A stretch of 64,000 nt of DNA from an uncultured Alphaproteobacteria bacterium (GCA_944393215.1 CALXZL010000004.1:105464-169463), one strand, 5' to 3'. Shown: positions 16,252 to 25,248, counted from the first letter of the stretch. Numbers and translations are program-made. The notes: generated by a model not told the origin, from the sequence alone.

Positions 16252-17143
16252 TTAAAACGCATAGTTCAAACCGGCATTAACCGCAGCATTGGTATAATCC
16301 GAGCCGAAGGTATAAGCCGCATTGGCAAAGCTGCTCCAATGTTCATCCAAGCTCATGCTTCCGCCAACTTCCAATCTTCCCAACGTGGCATTATCCAATC
16401 CGTCTACTTTTCTCAAGGATGTGACTTGAACATCTCCGCTACCGATATTTTGGATAATACTCGGTTTAGCATAAACTTTAGCATAGCCGTGTTTTCTTAA
16501 ATATGTCTTCTCAAACTTAACTCCGGCTTCTATCTCTACGTTTCTGACATCGTCATATCTTGCCGTCTTTCCGTAAGCATCCCTCGCATCATCATAGTTG
16601 ATTTGGGTGTAAGCCAAGCGCAATATCGGTTCTATCGTAAAGTTTGCCATTGGGTTAAATACCAAACCGGCTTCGACACTCGCTCCAAACTCTATTCCGT
16701 CCGTAGAGGATGATACACCGTCATCCGAACTCATTGACACATCTTGATACCCCAGGAAGAACTGGCTCATTACCCATTGTTTTCCTTCATCATAGCGGTG
16801 ATAAAGTCCCAAAATATAACTGTCTATATCCGTTTCCGCACCCTTCTTGGAATAATAATCTTCTCCGTCTCCGTCAAAGTCATAATTACCTTTCGGATTG
16901 AGCATAATTGTTGGAAAAATCTCCGGTAATATCACCTATAGTACCCTTATAATTATAAATCGCCCCGCCATAGACATAATAAGAATCTGATTGAGCAAAA
17001 TTTCCGGAAAAATTACCGCTGATATCGCCAATAGTACCTTTATTATAAATCGCCCCGCCATAGGCAGTATAAGAACTATTTACACCAAACCCCTCTAATT
17101 TAACATTTTGAATAATCAAATCAGTTTGATCAGAATTAGATTT
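16252..17143 (-). pseudogene. Remnant of an autotransporter adhesin
   Basis: Two frames together look like a decayed autotransporter. The upstream part (17143 to about 16886) encodes the passenger repeats GGAIYNKGTIGDISGNFSGN and GGAIYNYKGTIGDITGDF, but has no start codon beyond an internal TTG and follows a stop codon. It ends at TAA after YAQSER. In the next frame the sequence continues with NPKGNYDFDGDGEDYYSKK and a 12-strand-type beta-barrel domain ending LNYAF, with the terminal Phe expected of outer membrane barrels. An internal deletion with frameshift has joined passenger to barrel, and the 5' end, with its signal peptide, is lost beside the carD terminator. Probably not expressed as a functional protein. 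Confidence 0.75.
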
Positions 17144-17152
17144 TCAAAATAC

Positions 17153-17185
17153 AAAAAAGCACCATTATCTCTAATGGTGCTTTTT
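17153..17185 (-). terminator. Terminator downstream of carD
   Basis: AAAAAAGCACCATTA pairs with TAATGGTGCTTTTT around a TCTC loop, 17 bases beyond the carD stop. T tracts exist on both strands. Confidence 0.9.
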
Positions 17186-17201
17186 GTATCATTTTCTATA
17201 A

Positions 17202-17711
17202 CTATTGCTTGGTCAAAATATCCAACAAAGCCTTTTGTGCTTCTGCCGGAGCAATATTCTTAAATACGGCATATTCATTAGCCAGCCTGTCTAACGCTTG
17301 CTCATAAATTTGTCGTTCGCTGTAAGACTGTTCAGCCAAGTTTTCATTACGATGCAAATCTCTGATAACTTCGGCAATCGCCACCGGAGAACCGGAATTA
17401 ATTTTATTCTCATATTCCTGAGCCCGACGAGACCACATGATTTTTTTAACTTTTGCTTTGCCTTTTAAAGTTGTCAGAGCATCTTCCATCACATTTGCAT
17501 CAGAAATTTGACGCAAACCGGTTGTCTCGGCTTTAGCCATCGGAATACGCAAGGTCATTTTGTCTTTATCAAAATTAACCACAATCAATTCCAATTCCGA
17601 ACCGGCAATCTTCTGTTTGGTAATATCAGAAACTTTACCAACCCCGTGAGCCGGATAAACAACATAGTCTCCGGAAGAAAATGCTAATTTATATGGAGTT
17701 TTTTTATTCAT
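17202..17711 (-). CDS. carD: CarD family transcriptional regulator
   Basis: CarD/CdnL proteins bind the RNA polymerase beta subunit and stabilise open promoter complexes, notably at rRNA promoters. In alphaproteobacteria they affect growth and envelope metabolism. The 169-residue protein has the N-terminal RNA-polymerase-interacting domain (FSSGDYVVYPAHGVGKVSDI, residues about 11-70) and a helical C-terminal DNA-binding domain including MWSRRAQEYENKINSGSP and EVIRDLHR. ATG at 17709-17711. The spacer upstream (17712-17836) is AT-rich. It is a single gene bounded by terminators on both sides. Confidence 0.93.
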   Translation of the reverse strand: MNKKTPYKLAFSSGDYVVYPAHGVGKVSDITKQKIAGSELELIVVNFDKDKMTLRIPMAKAETTGLRQISDANVMEDALTTLKGKAKVKKIMWSRRAQEYENKINSGSPVAIAEVIRDLHRNENLAEQSYSERQIYEQALDRLANEYAVFKNIAPAEAQKALLDILTKQ

Positions 17712-17836
17712 TTGTTTGTCCTGTTTTTATGTTATGAAGTTTTATTCTACAAATGTTTTATTAAAAACAGGAATAACATACCACAATTTTGACCTCAAAT
17801 CTAGTCAAAAAATCACATTTTGTCAAAAAAAATAAA

Positions 17837-17867
17837 AAAAAGTGAACCTTTAACGGGTTCACTTTTT
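17837..17867 (-). terminator. Terminator downstream of the racemase gene
   Basis: AAAAAGTGAACC pairs with GGTTCACTTTTT; on the minus strand a long T-rich tract follows. It lies 26 bases after the racemase stop. Confidence 0.88.
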
Positions 17868-17892
17868 AAAATTAAAGAAATACGTTGCAGAA

Positions 17893-18585
17893 TCAACCGT
17901 TTATAGCCATATTAACGGCAGCTTTTACATGCAGTTCGGAAGAATCAAATGACGGAACACAAAAATCTTGCCGCAAGAGAGAAAATTCCGTACAAGCCAA
18001 AATCACAGCTTGAGCTCCGGTTTCCTTAACCACCCGCAACACAATATTTTCCACCAAACGATTCGCATCTTCACTCATATCGCCACGACAAAGATGATCA
18101 TAAATCAAGTTATTAAGTTGTTTACACTCAACATCGTTCGGAATAACCACCTCAAGACCTTTATCCACCAAATATTGACGATAAAAAGTACCAGTCATTG
18201 TATATTGGCTACCCAGCAACAAAACTTTATGATATCCGTGTTTGAGAACACTGTCGGCAACCACCTCTCGAATATCAAGGATGTCTTTATCAACAAACGT
18301 TTTCAAACTTCTGACCACACGGTGCATGGTATTGCTGGCAATAATAACAAAATCTACCGAAGGCATATCGGAGATAGCCGAAATAAAAATTCGCAAAGGC
18401 TCGCGAAAATTTTTGTTTTTCTCGGCTTCATGAATATCTGCCATATTAACACTCGACAAAACCACACGAGGAAAATTCAGTCCACCCATAATCTCATTAA
18501 ATTCCATCGCAATGCGAGAATAATAGACTTCGGTGGACATCGGAGAAATGCCTCCGACAATTCCGATTGTTTTTTTCTGATTCAT
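17893..18585 (-). CDS. Aspartate/glutamate racemase family protein
   Basis: A protein of about 230 residues of the Asp/Glu/hydantoin racemase superfamily, which interconverts L- and D-amino acids without a cofactor. The N-terminus is TIGIVGGISPMSTEVYYSRI. Catalytic positions normally occupied by two cysteines read ASNTMH (Ser) and LACTE (Cys). A Thr replaces the first Cys in E. coli YgeA, an enzyme with L-to-D preference, so the Ser here may give a similarly biased enzyme. I use ATG at 18583-18585; the TTG two codons earlier is less likely. Neither has a clear ribosome binding site. The gene stands alone between terminators. The true substrate is unknown. Confidence 0.82.
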   Translation of the reverse strand: MNQKKTIGIVGGISPMSTEVYYSRIAMEFNEIMGGLNFPRVVLSSVNMADIHEAEKNKNFREPLRIFISAISDMPSVDFVIIASNTMHRVVRSLKTFVDKDILDIREVVADSVLKHGYHKVLLLGSQYTMTGTFYRQYLVDKGLEVVIPNDVECKQLNNLIYDHLCRGDMSEDANRLVENIVLRVVKETGAQAVILACTEFSLLRQDFCVPSFDSSELHVKAAVNMAING

Positions 18586-18696
18586 AAGCAAATTTTTTTA
18601 ATTAAACATAAACTAAACATACTAATTGAGTCACAGAGACAAGGGATACCACAGACAGAAACAAAGTCAACTGATATTTGCAATATCAGCAACAAA

Positions 18697-18728
18697 AAAA
18701 GCCTTGCTCTAAAAAGAACAAGGCTTTT
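18697..18728 (-). terminator. Terminator of rplQ
   Basis: AAAAGCCTTG pairs with CAAGGCTTTT, with an inner TCT/AGA extension and one mismatch, followed on minus by TTTTTTTG. It ends the alpha operon. Confidence 0.88.
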
Positions 18729-18743
18729 GCAAAACAAATAAAA

Positions 18744-19196
18744 CTATTTGCTGGCTTCGCTGTTAGCTTTTTCAGCCTCGGCAGCGGCAGCTTTTTCAGC
18801 TGCAACACGAGCTAAATCTTTTGCACCTTTAGCATTAACATCACGATCAACCAATTCAATGATAGCCATCGGAGCGCAGTCTCCATAACGGAAACCTGCC
18901 TTCAAAACGCGGGTATAACCGCCGTTACGATCTTTATAACGTTCAGCCAAAGTAGAGAAAAGTTTAGAAACAGTTTCATTATTGCGCAAGAAAGACATAG
19001 CTTGACGACGATTGTTTAATTGACCTTTTTTAGCCAAAGTAATCATTTTGTCAGCAAAAGTTCTCAATTCTTTAGCGCGGGTAACAGTAATTGTAATTTG
19101 CTCATGGGTTAACAAAGCGTTGGTCAAGTTAGAGAACAAAGCTTTACGAGCGTTGGTATCCATATTCAATTTTCTGTGGGCCATTCCATGTCTCAT
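18744..19196 (-). CDS. rplQ: 50S ribosomal protein L17
   Basis: Large-subunit protein near the peptide exit tunnel. The 150-residue protein begins [20 protein letters not shown] and contains [19 protein letters not shown] and [20 protein letters not shown], all diagnostic. A low-complexity Ala/Glu/Lys tail ([19 protein letters not shown]) extends the usual core of about 120 residues. It is the last gene of the alpha operon, but here it is separated from rpoA by 241 bases holding a terminator, a candidate promoter and an attenuator-like hairpin. It may therefore be transcribed on its own. Confidence 0.97.
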   Translation of the reverse strand: MRHGMAHRKLNMDTNARKALFSNLTNALLTHEQITITVTRAKELRTFADKMITLAKKGQLNNRRQAMSFLRNNETVSKLFSTLAERYKDRNGGYTRVLKAGFRYGDCAPMAIIELVDRDVNAKGAKDLARVAAEKAAAAEAEKANSEASK

Positions 19197-19281
19197 GACA
19201 TATTTCCTTTCATTTTCTCTGTGCTTTGCAGGGCAAAGCGGATAAAAACCAATTCGGCACTACTTTTCATAAATGCCAAAC

Positions 19282-19304
19282 AAAAAAGCAGAGTCGTCCC
19301 TGCT
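19282..19304 (-). promoter_or_regulatory. Attenuator-like hairpin in the rplQ leader
   Basis: On minus, AGCAGGG pairs with CTCTGCT (one G-T pair) around an ACGA loop and is followed by six T residues, starting just downstream of the candidate rplQ promoter. It could terminate early transcripts or act as a second terminator for readthrough from rpoA. Confidence 0.45.
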
Positions 19305-19317
19305 CAAATGTGGCTTG

Positions 19318-19345
19318 AATATATCCTAAACAAATAAAAAAGCAA
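19318..19345 (-). promoter_or_regulatory. Candidate sigma-70 promoter for rplQ
   Basis: Minus-strand TTGCTT, 16-base spacer, TATATT. The predicted transcript start near 19311 would give a leader of about 115 bases. Confidence 0.45.
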
Positions 19346-19394
19346 GTTTTTTATTAAAAAATTTACATTTTTTTCCATACATTAAACAAGACAT

Positions 19395-19427
19395 AAAAAA
19401 ACTCTCGAAACATCGAGAGTTTTTTTT
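19395..19427 (-). terminator. Terminator after rpoA
   Basis: ACTCTCGA pairs with TCGAGAGT around an AACA loop, extended by A6/T6, ten bases after the rpoA stop. It would separate rpoA from rplQ, which are usually cotranscribed. Confidence 0.88.
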
Positions 19428-19437
19428 AATTCAATAA

Positions 19438-20448
19438 CTAGAAGTTTTCATCAACTCTTTTGATGAGCTCTTCAATATTCTCTGGCGGCCAACCCGGAGT
19501 ATCCATACCGAGGTGGATTCCCATCTTAGCCAAAACTTCTTTAATTTCGTTCAAAGATTTCCGACCAAAGTTCGGTGTTCTGAGCATTTCAGCTTCGGTT
19601 TTTTGAACCAAATCACCAATATAAACAATATTATCGTTTTTGAGGCAATTAGCTGAACGAACGGAAAGTTCAAGCTCTTCAACCTTTTTAAGCAAATTAC
19701 GGTTAAAGGGCAATTCTTCCTTCTCAGCTTCAACTTCAGCTTCAGGTTCATCAAAGTTAATAAACGGTTTCAACTGATCTTGTAAGATTCTGGCAGCGAA
19801 AGCAACGGCGTCTTCAGGAGTGACAACACCATTAGTTTCAACAATCATCGTCAACTTATCATAGTCAGTGATTTGACCGACACGAGTATTCTCAACTTTG
19901 TAAGAAACCTTTTTAACCGGAGAATAGATAGCATCAACCGGGATCAAACCGATCGGAGCATCAGCGGCTTTATTTTGGAAAGCCGGAACATAACCTTTAC
20001 CGGTATTAACAGTCAATTCCATCGCGATTTTAGCGCCTGCATCCAAATTGCAAATAACATGGTCGGGATTTTTAATTTCCACATCATGACCTGTTTCAAT
20101 CATGGCAGCGGTAACCTCGCAAGGACCTTCCGCTTTCAGAGTCATAGATTTCGGACCTTCACCGTGAACGGCGATAGCCAAACCTTTGATATTCAAAACA
20201 ATATCGGTAACATCTTCTCTAACGCCTGGGACAACAGAAAATTCATGAAGAACTCCGTTGATTTTGATAGCGGTAACCGCACCGCCTTGCAAAGAAGAAA
20301 GTAAAACTCTTCTGAGAGCATTACCCAAAGTCAGACCGAAGCCGCGTTCTAAGGGTTCAACCACTATTTTGGCTTTATTACCGCCATCAAACGGTGTAAC
20401 TTCCAAATTAGTCGGTTTAATAAGTTCTTGCCAATTTTTTTGAATCAC
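19438..20448 (-). CDS. rpoA: RNA polymerase subunit alpha
   Basis: Alpha subunit: the N-terminal domain dimerises and assembles beta and beta', the C-terminal domain contacts DNA and activators. GTG at 20446-20448 gives [17 protein letters not shown], the usual alphaproteobacterial start, with AGAGGA seven bases upstream; an in-frame ATG 23 codons earlier lies in the spacer and is unlikely. This yields 336 residues. [20 protein letters not shown] marks the N-terminal domain, and [16 protein letters not shown] the C-terminal domain. The gene follows rpsM and rpsK, but a terminator lies immediately downstream. rpsD, which follows rpsK in many bacteria, is absent here, as is normal for alphaproteobacteria. 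Confidence 0.97.
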   Translation of the reverse strand: MIQKNWQELIKPTNLEVTPFDGGNKAKIVVEPLERGFGLTLGNALRRVLLSSLQGGAVTAIKINGVLHEFSVVPGVREDVTDIVLNIKGLAIAVHGEGPKSMTLKAEGPCEVTAAMIETGHDVEIKNPDHVICNLDAGAKIAMELTVNTGKGYVPAFQNKAADAPIGLIPVDAIYSPVKKVSYKVENTRVGQITDYDKLTMIVETNGVVTPEDAVAFAARILQDQLKPFINFDEPEAEVEAEKEELPFNRNLLKKVEELELSVRSANCLKNDNIVYIGDLVQKTEAEMLRTPNFGRKSLNEIKEVLAKMGIHLGMDTPGWPPENIEELIKRVDENF

Positions 20449-20533
20449 TGGGATGTCCTCTTTAATTACTGCAAATGCAAAGTTTATAAACCAAGAATGC
20501 GAGGCACGAAACCTCACTTCTCAAACGCTTAAA

Positions 20534-20926
20534 TTATACGCGACGACGTTTTCTCAAGCGGCAGCCGTTGTGAGGAATAGGAGTAACATCACGAATAGAA
20601 GTGATGGTAAACCCTATAACCTGCAAAGCTCTAATCGCAGATTCGCGTCCTGAACCGGGACCTTTAACTTCGACTTCCAAGGTTTTCATACCATGTTCCT
20701 GAGCCTTTTTACCGGCATCTTCGGCAGCAACCTGAGCGGCATAAGGAGTAGATTTACGAGAACCTTTAAAACCTTGTGCACCTGCGGTTGCCCAAGAAAC
20801 AGTATTACCTTGAGCGTCGGTTATTGTTATTCTAGTATTATTGAAGGTAGAATTTACGTGAGCAACGCCCGCTGTAATATTCTTCTTCTCTTTTCTTTTC
20901 ACACGTTGTGTTACTGCTTTTGCCAT
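20534..20926 (-). CDS. rpsK: 30S ribosomal protein S11
   Basis: Small-subunit platform protein that contacts 16S rRNA near the E site. The 130-residue product contains [20 protein letters not shown], then [20 protein letters not shown], and ends with THE expected basic [15 protein letters not shown]. Standard length with no anomalies. It lies between rpsM and rpoA, 85 bases upstream of the rpoA GTG, and is transcribed from the rpsM promoter. Confidence 0.98.
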   Translation of the reverse strand: MAKAVTQRVKRKEKKNITAGVAHVNSTFNNTRITITDAQGNTVSWATAGAQGFKGSRKSTPYAAQVAAEDAGKKAQEHGMKTLEVEVKGPGSGRESAIRALQVIGFTITSIRDVTPIPHNGCRLRKRRRV

Positions 20927-20946
20927 TTAACAATCACCTTTTCAAA

Positions 20947-21315
20947 CTATTTCTTTTTATTCGCAACGGTTTTGCGTTTACCTTTACGGGTACGAGCATT
21001 TTGTTTTGTGCTCTGACCGCGAACGGGCAAACCTTTACGATGTCTTAAACCTCTGTAGCAACCTAAATCCATCAATCTCTTGATATTGACACCGATTTCG
21101 CGACGAAGTTCACCTTCAACAACGATATCATTGTCAATAACTTCACGGATTTTAGCCAACTCATCTTCGCTCAGTTGATGAACGCGACGATCTTGAGGGA
21201 TTCCGGTTTTTGCACAAATGTCTTGGGCAGTTTTGCGACCAATACCATAGATATAAGTCAAAGCGACTTCAACTCTCTTGGCAGTTGGAATATTTACACC
21301 AGCTATACGAGCCAA
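20947..21315 (-). CDS. rpsM: 30S ribosomal protein S13
   Basis: Head protein of the small subunit that forms intersubunit bridges. The 122 residues include [31 protein letters not shown], and a basic C-terminal [20 protein letters not shown] followed by [10 protein letters not shown] that contacts the P-site tRNA. The start codon is TTG at 21313-21315 with GGAGAG closely upstream; no ATG is available. First gene after the strong promoter at 21386-21413, so adk and rpsM are not simply one unit. Confidence 0.97.
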   Translation of the reverse strand: MARIAGVNIPTAKRVEVALTYIYGIGRKTAQDICAKTGIPQDRRVHQLSEDELAKIREVIDNDIVVEGELRREIGVNIKRLMDLGCYRGLRHRKGLPVRGQSTKQNARTRKGKRKTVANKKK

Positions 21316-21385
21316 ATTAACTCTCCATTTTCTATATTATTAACAAATTTAAAAAGTTGATCACCACTTTTCAAAATTAAGCCGG

Positions 21386-21413
21386 ATTATAGGCTATTAT
21401 TTATTAGTGTCAA
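21386..21413 (-). promoter_or_regulatory. Strong sigma-70 promoter of the rpsM-rpsK-rpoA operon
   Basis: Minus-strand TTGACA at 21413-21408 and TATAAT at 21391-21386, both perfect consensus, with a 16-base spacer. The predicted start lies about 60 bases before the rpsM start codon. It is the best promoter match in the window. Confidence 0.88.
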
Positions 21414-21425
21414 CACCCCTTTAAG

Positions 21426-21466
21426 AAAATTTTGCAAAAAAATGCATTTTTTTTCAAAATTTTTAC
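21426..21466. promoter_or_regulatory. AT-rich palindrome with A-tracts upstream of the rpsM promoter
   Basis: AAAATTTTG and a seven-base A tract mirror each other around ATGCAT, with one mismatch per arm. It lies 13 bases upstream of the -35 box. It could be an UP-element-like or bent-DNA activator of the promoter, a terminator for adk, or both. The remaining spacer to adk contains only a 12-base palindrome AGACTCGAGACT variant at 21541. Confidence 0.45.
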
Positions 21467-21563
21467 AAAATCTAAACTAATTTCATATTTACCGCAATTT
21501 TTTCAATCTTACAATCTGAAATAACACGATTATTCTTATCAGACTCGAGACTAAAAAGACAAC

Positions 21564-22238
21564 TTAAGCCGCGATTCCCAAAATAGCATCAATTTTTTTA
21601 GCCACGGCTTCAATCGTTCCGGTACCGTCCACGGTTCTGAGTAAACCTTTTTTCTCAAAATAGGGAATAGTCGGATAAGTCAACGCCCGATAATTCACCA
21701 AACGATTTTGCACTGTTTCACGATTATCATCGATTCGGCGATAGAAATCGGTGCCGCCGCAATTATCGCAAACACCGTAAATTTTGGGCTTTTGAAATTT
21801 GTCATGATACCCTTGTCCGCAGGTCATGCAAGCATAACGCCCTAAAATACGTTCCATAATGATTTCATCGGGAACCTGAATTTCAATCACGGCATCAAGT
21901 TTAATTCCTTTTTTGGCAAGCATTTCATCCAAAACTTCCGCCTGCGGCAAAGTTCTGGGGAAGCCGTCTAAAATGAAACCGTTCTTACAATCTTCTTCAT
22001 CAATGCGGGCAGAAAGCATTTTGATAATCATCTCATCGGGTACCAAATTACCGTCATCAATCAAAGCTTTGATTTCCAAACCGAGAGGAGTACCTTTGGC
22101 AGCTTCGGCACGCAACATTTCACCGGTTGAAAGATGCGGAATGGCAACTCTTTCTTTAAGCAATCTGGCCTGTGTGCCTTTACCGCAGCCGGGAGCTCCG
22201 GTAAAGACCACATGCAAACCTAATCCGTCTTTATTCAT
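21564..22238 (-). CDS. adk: Adenylate kinase
   Basis: Catalyses ATP + AMP to 2 ADP. The 224 residues carry the P-loop GAPGCGKGTQARLL, the DGFPRTLPQAE motif and a long LID domain with four cysteines (CMTCGQGYHDKF and CDNCGG) that should bind a structural zinc ion. RRIDDNRETVQNRL follows. The length is that of the long-LID form. It is the last gene of the secY-adk pair; its ATG overlaps the secY stop by one base (TAATG), so translation is coupled. Confidence 0.97.
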   Translation of the reverse strand: MNKDGLGLHVVFTGAPGCGKGTQARLLKERVAIPHLSTGEMLRAEAAKGTPLGLEIKALIDDGNLVPDEMIIKMLSARIDEEDCKNGFILDGFPRTLPQAEVLDEMLAKKGIKLDAVIEIQVPDEIIMERILGRYACMTCGQGYHDKFQKPKIYGVCDNCGGTDFYRRIDDNRETVQNRLVNYRALTYPTIPYFEKKGLLRTVDGTGTIEAVAKKIDAILGIAA

Positions 22239-23590
22239 TATCTTCTTTTTCCTTTTCCGGCAAGAGAGGCTTTACGAATTAAAGATTCATATTGATACGC
22301 AATCAGATGAGACTGAATTTGTCCGATAAAGTCCATGGTAACTTGAACCACGATGAGCAAGGTTGTGCCACCCAAAACAAAAGGAACCGAAAGTTTGGTA
22401 ATCAAAATCTCGGGCAAAATGCAGAGAGCCACCAAATAAACCGAACCGAGAACCGTCAAGCGTGTAACCACATAGTCCAAATATTCGGCAGTATTTTTAC
22501 CCGGACGAATACCGGCAATAAAGCCGCCGTGTTTTTTCAAATTATCGGCAGTCTCTTCCGGATTAAACACAACCGCGGTATAGAAGAAGGCAAAGAACAA
22601 AATCAATGCCGCATACAAAGTCAGATACAGAGGCTGACCATGACCGAGCATTTGGCTCAAAGATTGAACCCAAGCCGGACCGTTTTCCGAACTGAGCTGT
22701 GCAATAGTCATCGGCAACAACAATAATGAGCTGGCAAAAATCGGCGGGATAACACCGGTCGGGTTGATTTTCAATGGCAAATGAGAACTTTCAGCCGCGC
22801 CCATTCTTCCCATAATCTGACGTTTCGGATATTGAATAATGATTTTGCGTTGAGCTCTCTCAACCAAAACAATGATGTAAATCAAAGCCAAAACCATCAC
22901 GAGAAGCATTGCCATAACCGGCAAAGACATCGAACCGACGCGCCCCAATTCAAAAGTTTGAGCCAAAGCCGACGGAATGTTTGAAATAATACCAACGGTA
23001 ATGATAAGAGAAGAACCGTTGCCCACGCCGCGTGCGGTAATTTGTTCCCCGAGCCATACGATAAACATGGTACCGCCAACCAAAGAAACAATGGTTGTGA
23101 AGCGGAAAACAAAACCGGGGTTAATCACGGCAGAAATACCAGCTGAACCATGCATTCCTTCTAAACCGATAGCAATACCGTAACCTTGAATAATGGTAAT
23201 AAACACGGTCAAGATTCTGGTATATTGTGTAATCTTACGGTGTCCAGCTTCACCGTCTTTTTTCAACGAAGCCAAAGAAGGAATAACCGTTTGACCAAGT
23301 TGAACAATAATGGAAGCCGAAATGTAAGGCATAATGTTAAGAGCAAAAATGGTCATACGCTCTAAAGCACCACCGGCAAACATATTAAACATACCCAAGA
23401 TTCCGCCGGAATTTTTCTCAAAAATCTCCGCTAAAACATGGGGATCAATACCCGGAAGCGGAATAAAAGTTCCCAAACGGAAAACAATCAAAGCCAAGAC
23501 AGTGAACCACAATCTTTTCTTGAGTTCATCAGCTTTACTAAAGGCAGACATATCCATATTTGCTGCCATTTTTTCTGCTAAAGATACCAT
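22238..23590 (-). CDS. secY: Protein translocase subunit SecY
   Basis: Channel-forming subunit of the Sec translocon in the inner membrane. The 450 residues form ten predicted membrane segments, with the family motifs FRLGTFIPLPGIDPHVLAEI, IMPYISASIIVQLG near the plug region, and RGVGNGSSLIITVGI. It is normally transcribed with rplO directly upstream; here a plus-strand three-gene cassette and the rplO terminator lie between, so it needs its own promoter. A weak minus-strand candidate (TTGAAT, 16 bases, TATTAA) is present around 23665-23690. adk follows with a one-base overlap. Confidence 0.97.
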   Translation of the reverse strand: MVSLAEKMAANMDMSAFSKADELKKRLWFTVLALIVFRLGTFIPLPGIDPHVLAEIFEKNSGGILGMFNMFAGGALERMTIFALNIMPYISASIIVQLGQTVIPSLASLKKDGEAGHRKITQYTRILTVFITIIQGYGIAIGLEGMHGSAGISAVINPGFVFRFTTIVSLVGGTMFIVWLGEQITARGVGNGSSLIITVGIISNIPSALAQTFELGRVGSMSLPVMAMLLVMVLALIYIIVLVERAQRKIIIQYPKRQIMGRMGAAESSHLPLKINPTGVIPPIFASSLLLLPMTIAQLSSENGPAWVQSLSQMLGHGQPLYLTLYAALILFFAFFYTAVVFNPEETADNLKKHGGFIAGIRPGKNTAEYLDYVVTRLTVLGSVYLVALCILPEILITKLSVPFVLGGTTLLIVVQVTMDFIGQIQSHLIAYQYESLIRKASLAGKGKRR

Positions 23591-23730
23591 TTTTTTAACA
23601 ATCCTTACTCATTTAAAACATCAATACAGGGCATAAAACCCCTTTTAGCTAAGATATTAATACACGATATTTTTTTTAATTCAACAAAATTATCCACTTA
23701 CACCACAGATTTGAGGCGATTCTTTAATCC

Positions 23731-23758
23731 TTGAGCAAAAACCTTGCCACGGTAGTAT
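23731..23758 (+). promoter_or_regulatory. Candidate promoter of the pepE-GNAT-NUDIX cassette
   Basis: Plus-strand TTGAGC, 16-base spacer, TAGTAT, ending 39 bases before the first start codon. The rest of the 23591-23797 divergent spacer is AT-rich. Confidence 0.45.
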
Positions 23759-23797
23759 TTTTTATTTAAGCTAAAAGAAAACAAAAGGAAGGGAAAA

Positions 23798-24502
23798 ATG
23801 AACAAGAAAACCATAGTTGCCGTGGGTGGTGGCGAAATTGGCAGAACAAAGATTCTGCCCGACGGAACGACTTACCAAACAGAAATAGAAACAACTTTGA
23901 TAGATAAGTTTATTATTGAAGCCTCGGGCAAAAAAAATCCTAAAATGCTTTTTATCGGAACGGCATCAAATGATAAAACAACTTATCTTGATATCATAAC
24001 GACACATTTCAAGAATAGATTAGGCTGTGCATCTGTAGAACCCCTAAATTTGGTCGGAACCAATATTTCTTATGAAGAGATAAAGCGCAAAATATTTTCC
24101 GCCGATATTATCTATGTCGGCGGCGGCGACACCACGTCAATGCTCAAGATATGGAAGGAGCTTGATGTTGATAAACTTTTATATGAAGCCTACAATCAAG
24201 GAATTGTTCTGTCAGGCATCTCGGCAGGCGCGGTTTGTTGGTTTGAATATTATGATAATAGTGATGATATTGATAATATTGAACAACTGGATATTGTTTC
24301 CGGCTTATCTTTTGTTAAAGGCTTTGCCGTTCCGCATTATAATTGCTTAACGCCTGATGAAAAGCAAAAGATAAATGAAAAACTAAAGGATAAAAACATA
24401 AACGGCTGGAGTATTGATGATTGCGTTGCCATAGTTTTTCAGGACGATGAATTAAAAATTATTTCGTGCCGACCGGACCGCACCGTAACGCAGATACCAT
24501 AA
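23798..24502 (+). CDS. Peptidase family S51 (dipeptidase E-like)
   Basis: A 234-residue protein of the S51 family, serine peptidases with a class I glutamine amidotransferase-like fold; E. coli PepE cleaves Asp-X dipeptides. Visible motifs are VAVGGGEIGR at the N-terminus, IIYVGGGDTTSMLKIW, the nucleophile elbow SGISAGAVCW with the catalytic Ser, and FAVPHYN. The size fits cytoplasmic enzymes. ATG at 23798 has AAGGAAGGG upstream. It is first in a plus-strand trio with a GNAT and a NUDIX gene, inserted between rplO and secY. Substrate range is unknown. Confidence 0.85.
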   Translation: MNKKTIVAVGGGEIGRTKILPDGTTYQTEIETTLIDKFIIEASGKKNPKMLFIGTASNDKTTYLDIITTHFKNRLGCASVEPLNLVGTNISYEEIKRKIFSADIIYVGGGDTTSMLKIWKELDVDKLLYEAYNQGIVLSGISAGAVCWFEYYDNSDDIDNIEQLDIVSGLSFVKGFAVPHYNCLTPDEKQKINEKLKDKNINGWSIDDCVAIVFQDDELKIISCRPDRTVTQIP

Positions 24503-24515
24503 AAAAGGAAAAGCT

Positions 24516-25238
24516 ATGCACAAAAACCTCTTTCAACAAACTGTATTTGAAGTTTATAAAAACAAAGAAAAAGCCGGATACAAAGTTATTGAAACACCGA
24601 CAATGTTTGTTGTTTTATGGAACAATCAAAAACTTTCCGGATTAAATGTTGTACATTGTCAAAAATTTGCAAAAGAAGAATTAGCTTTTTTGCAAAATAA
24701 CTTTAGCGATATGGAGCTGATGATTGCCAGCAACCAAGAAAGTAATATTGATGACAAACGGCTGACTTTTGATGAACCGGCAAGTGCCATGATTTTAGAA
24801 GCCAATATCCTTCTGCCGCAAAAGAAAAATTTTGAGATAAAACTTGTGCAAACGCCACAAGATATAAATTGTTTTTGCCAAATCGCCGGAGAAGTTTTTC
24901 ATATGCAAAATGAAGTTGAAGAACTGGCGCAATCCTTATCTTCCGATATCAAAGATTCTCAATGCCTAAAATATATCGGCTATGTTGAAAACAAACCTGC
25001 CGGAATTATTGAAATTGCTAGAGGAAGAAATGCGGCTTTAATCTCTTGGGTTGGTGTTATAGAAAAATTTCGACGTCAAGGTCTTTGCTCGGCATTATTG
25101 ACCTATGCTATCAACCAAGAAATCAAAAAAGGCTGTAACAAATTTGTTTTGGTCGCCGCACCAACCGGACAAAAAGTCTATTCCTCAATAGGCTTTAAGG
25201 TTTTGAGCAATCGTTATGATTATATTTTGAAATTATAG
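24516..25238 (+). CDS. GNAT family N-acetyltransferase
   Basis: A 240-residue protein with a C-terminal GNAT fold: VGVIEKFRRQGLCSALLTYA carries the acetyl-CoA pyrophosphate loop (RRQGLC) and KVYSSIGFKVLSN the last conserved strand-loop. The N-terminal 110 residues are a less conserved domain, which may help recognise the substrate. It starts 14 bases after the peptidase gene, with AAAAGGAAAAG upstream of the ATG, and ends 10 bases before the NUDIX gene, so the three are one transcription unit. The acetyl acceptor cannot be predicted. Confidence 0.83.
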   Translation: MHKNLFQQTVFEVYKNKEKAGYKVIETPTMFVVLWNNQKLSGLNVVHCQKFAKEELAFLQNNFSDMELMIASNQESNIDDKRLTFDEPASAMILEANILLPQKKNFEIKLVQTPQDINCFCQIAGEVFHMQNEVEELAQSLSSDIKDSQCLKYIGYVENKPAGIIEIARGRNAALISWVGVIEKFRRQGLCSALLTYAINQEIKKGCNKFVLVAAPTGQKVYSSIGFKVLSNRYDYILKL

Positions 25239-25248
25239 GACAACAAAA

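Noticed and set aside
16090-16500. Plus-strand frame upstream and opposite the autotransporter barrel
   Set aside because: It overlaps the barrel in antisense and shows no protein motif.
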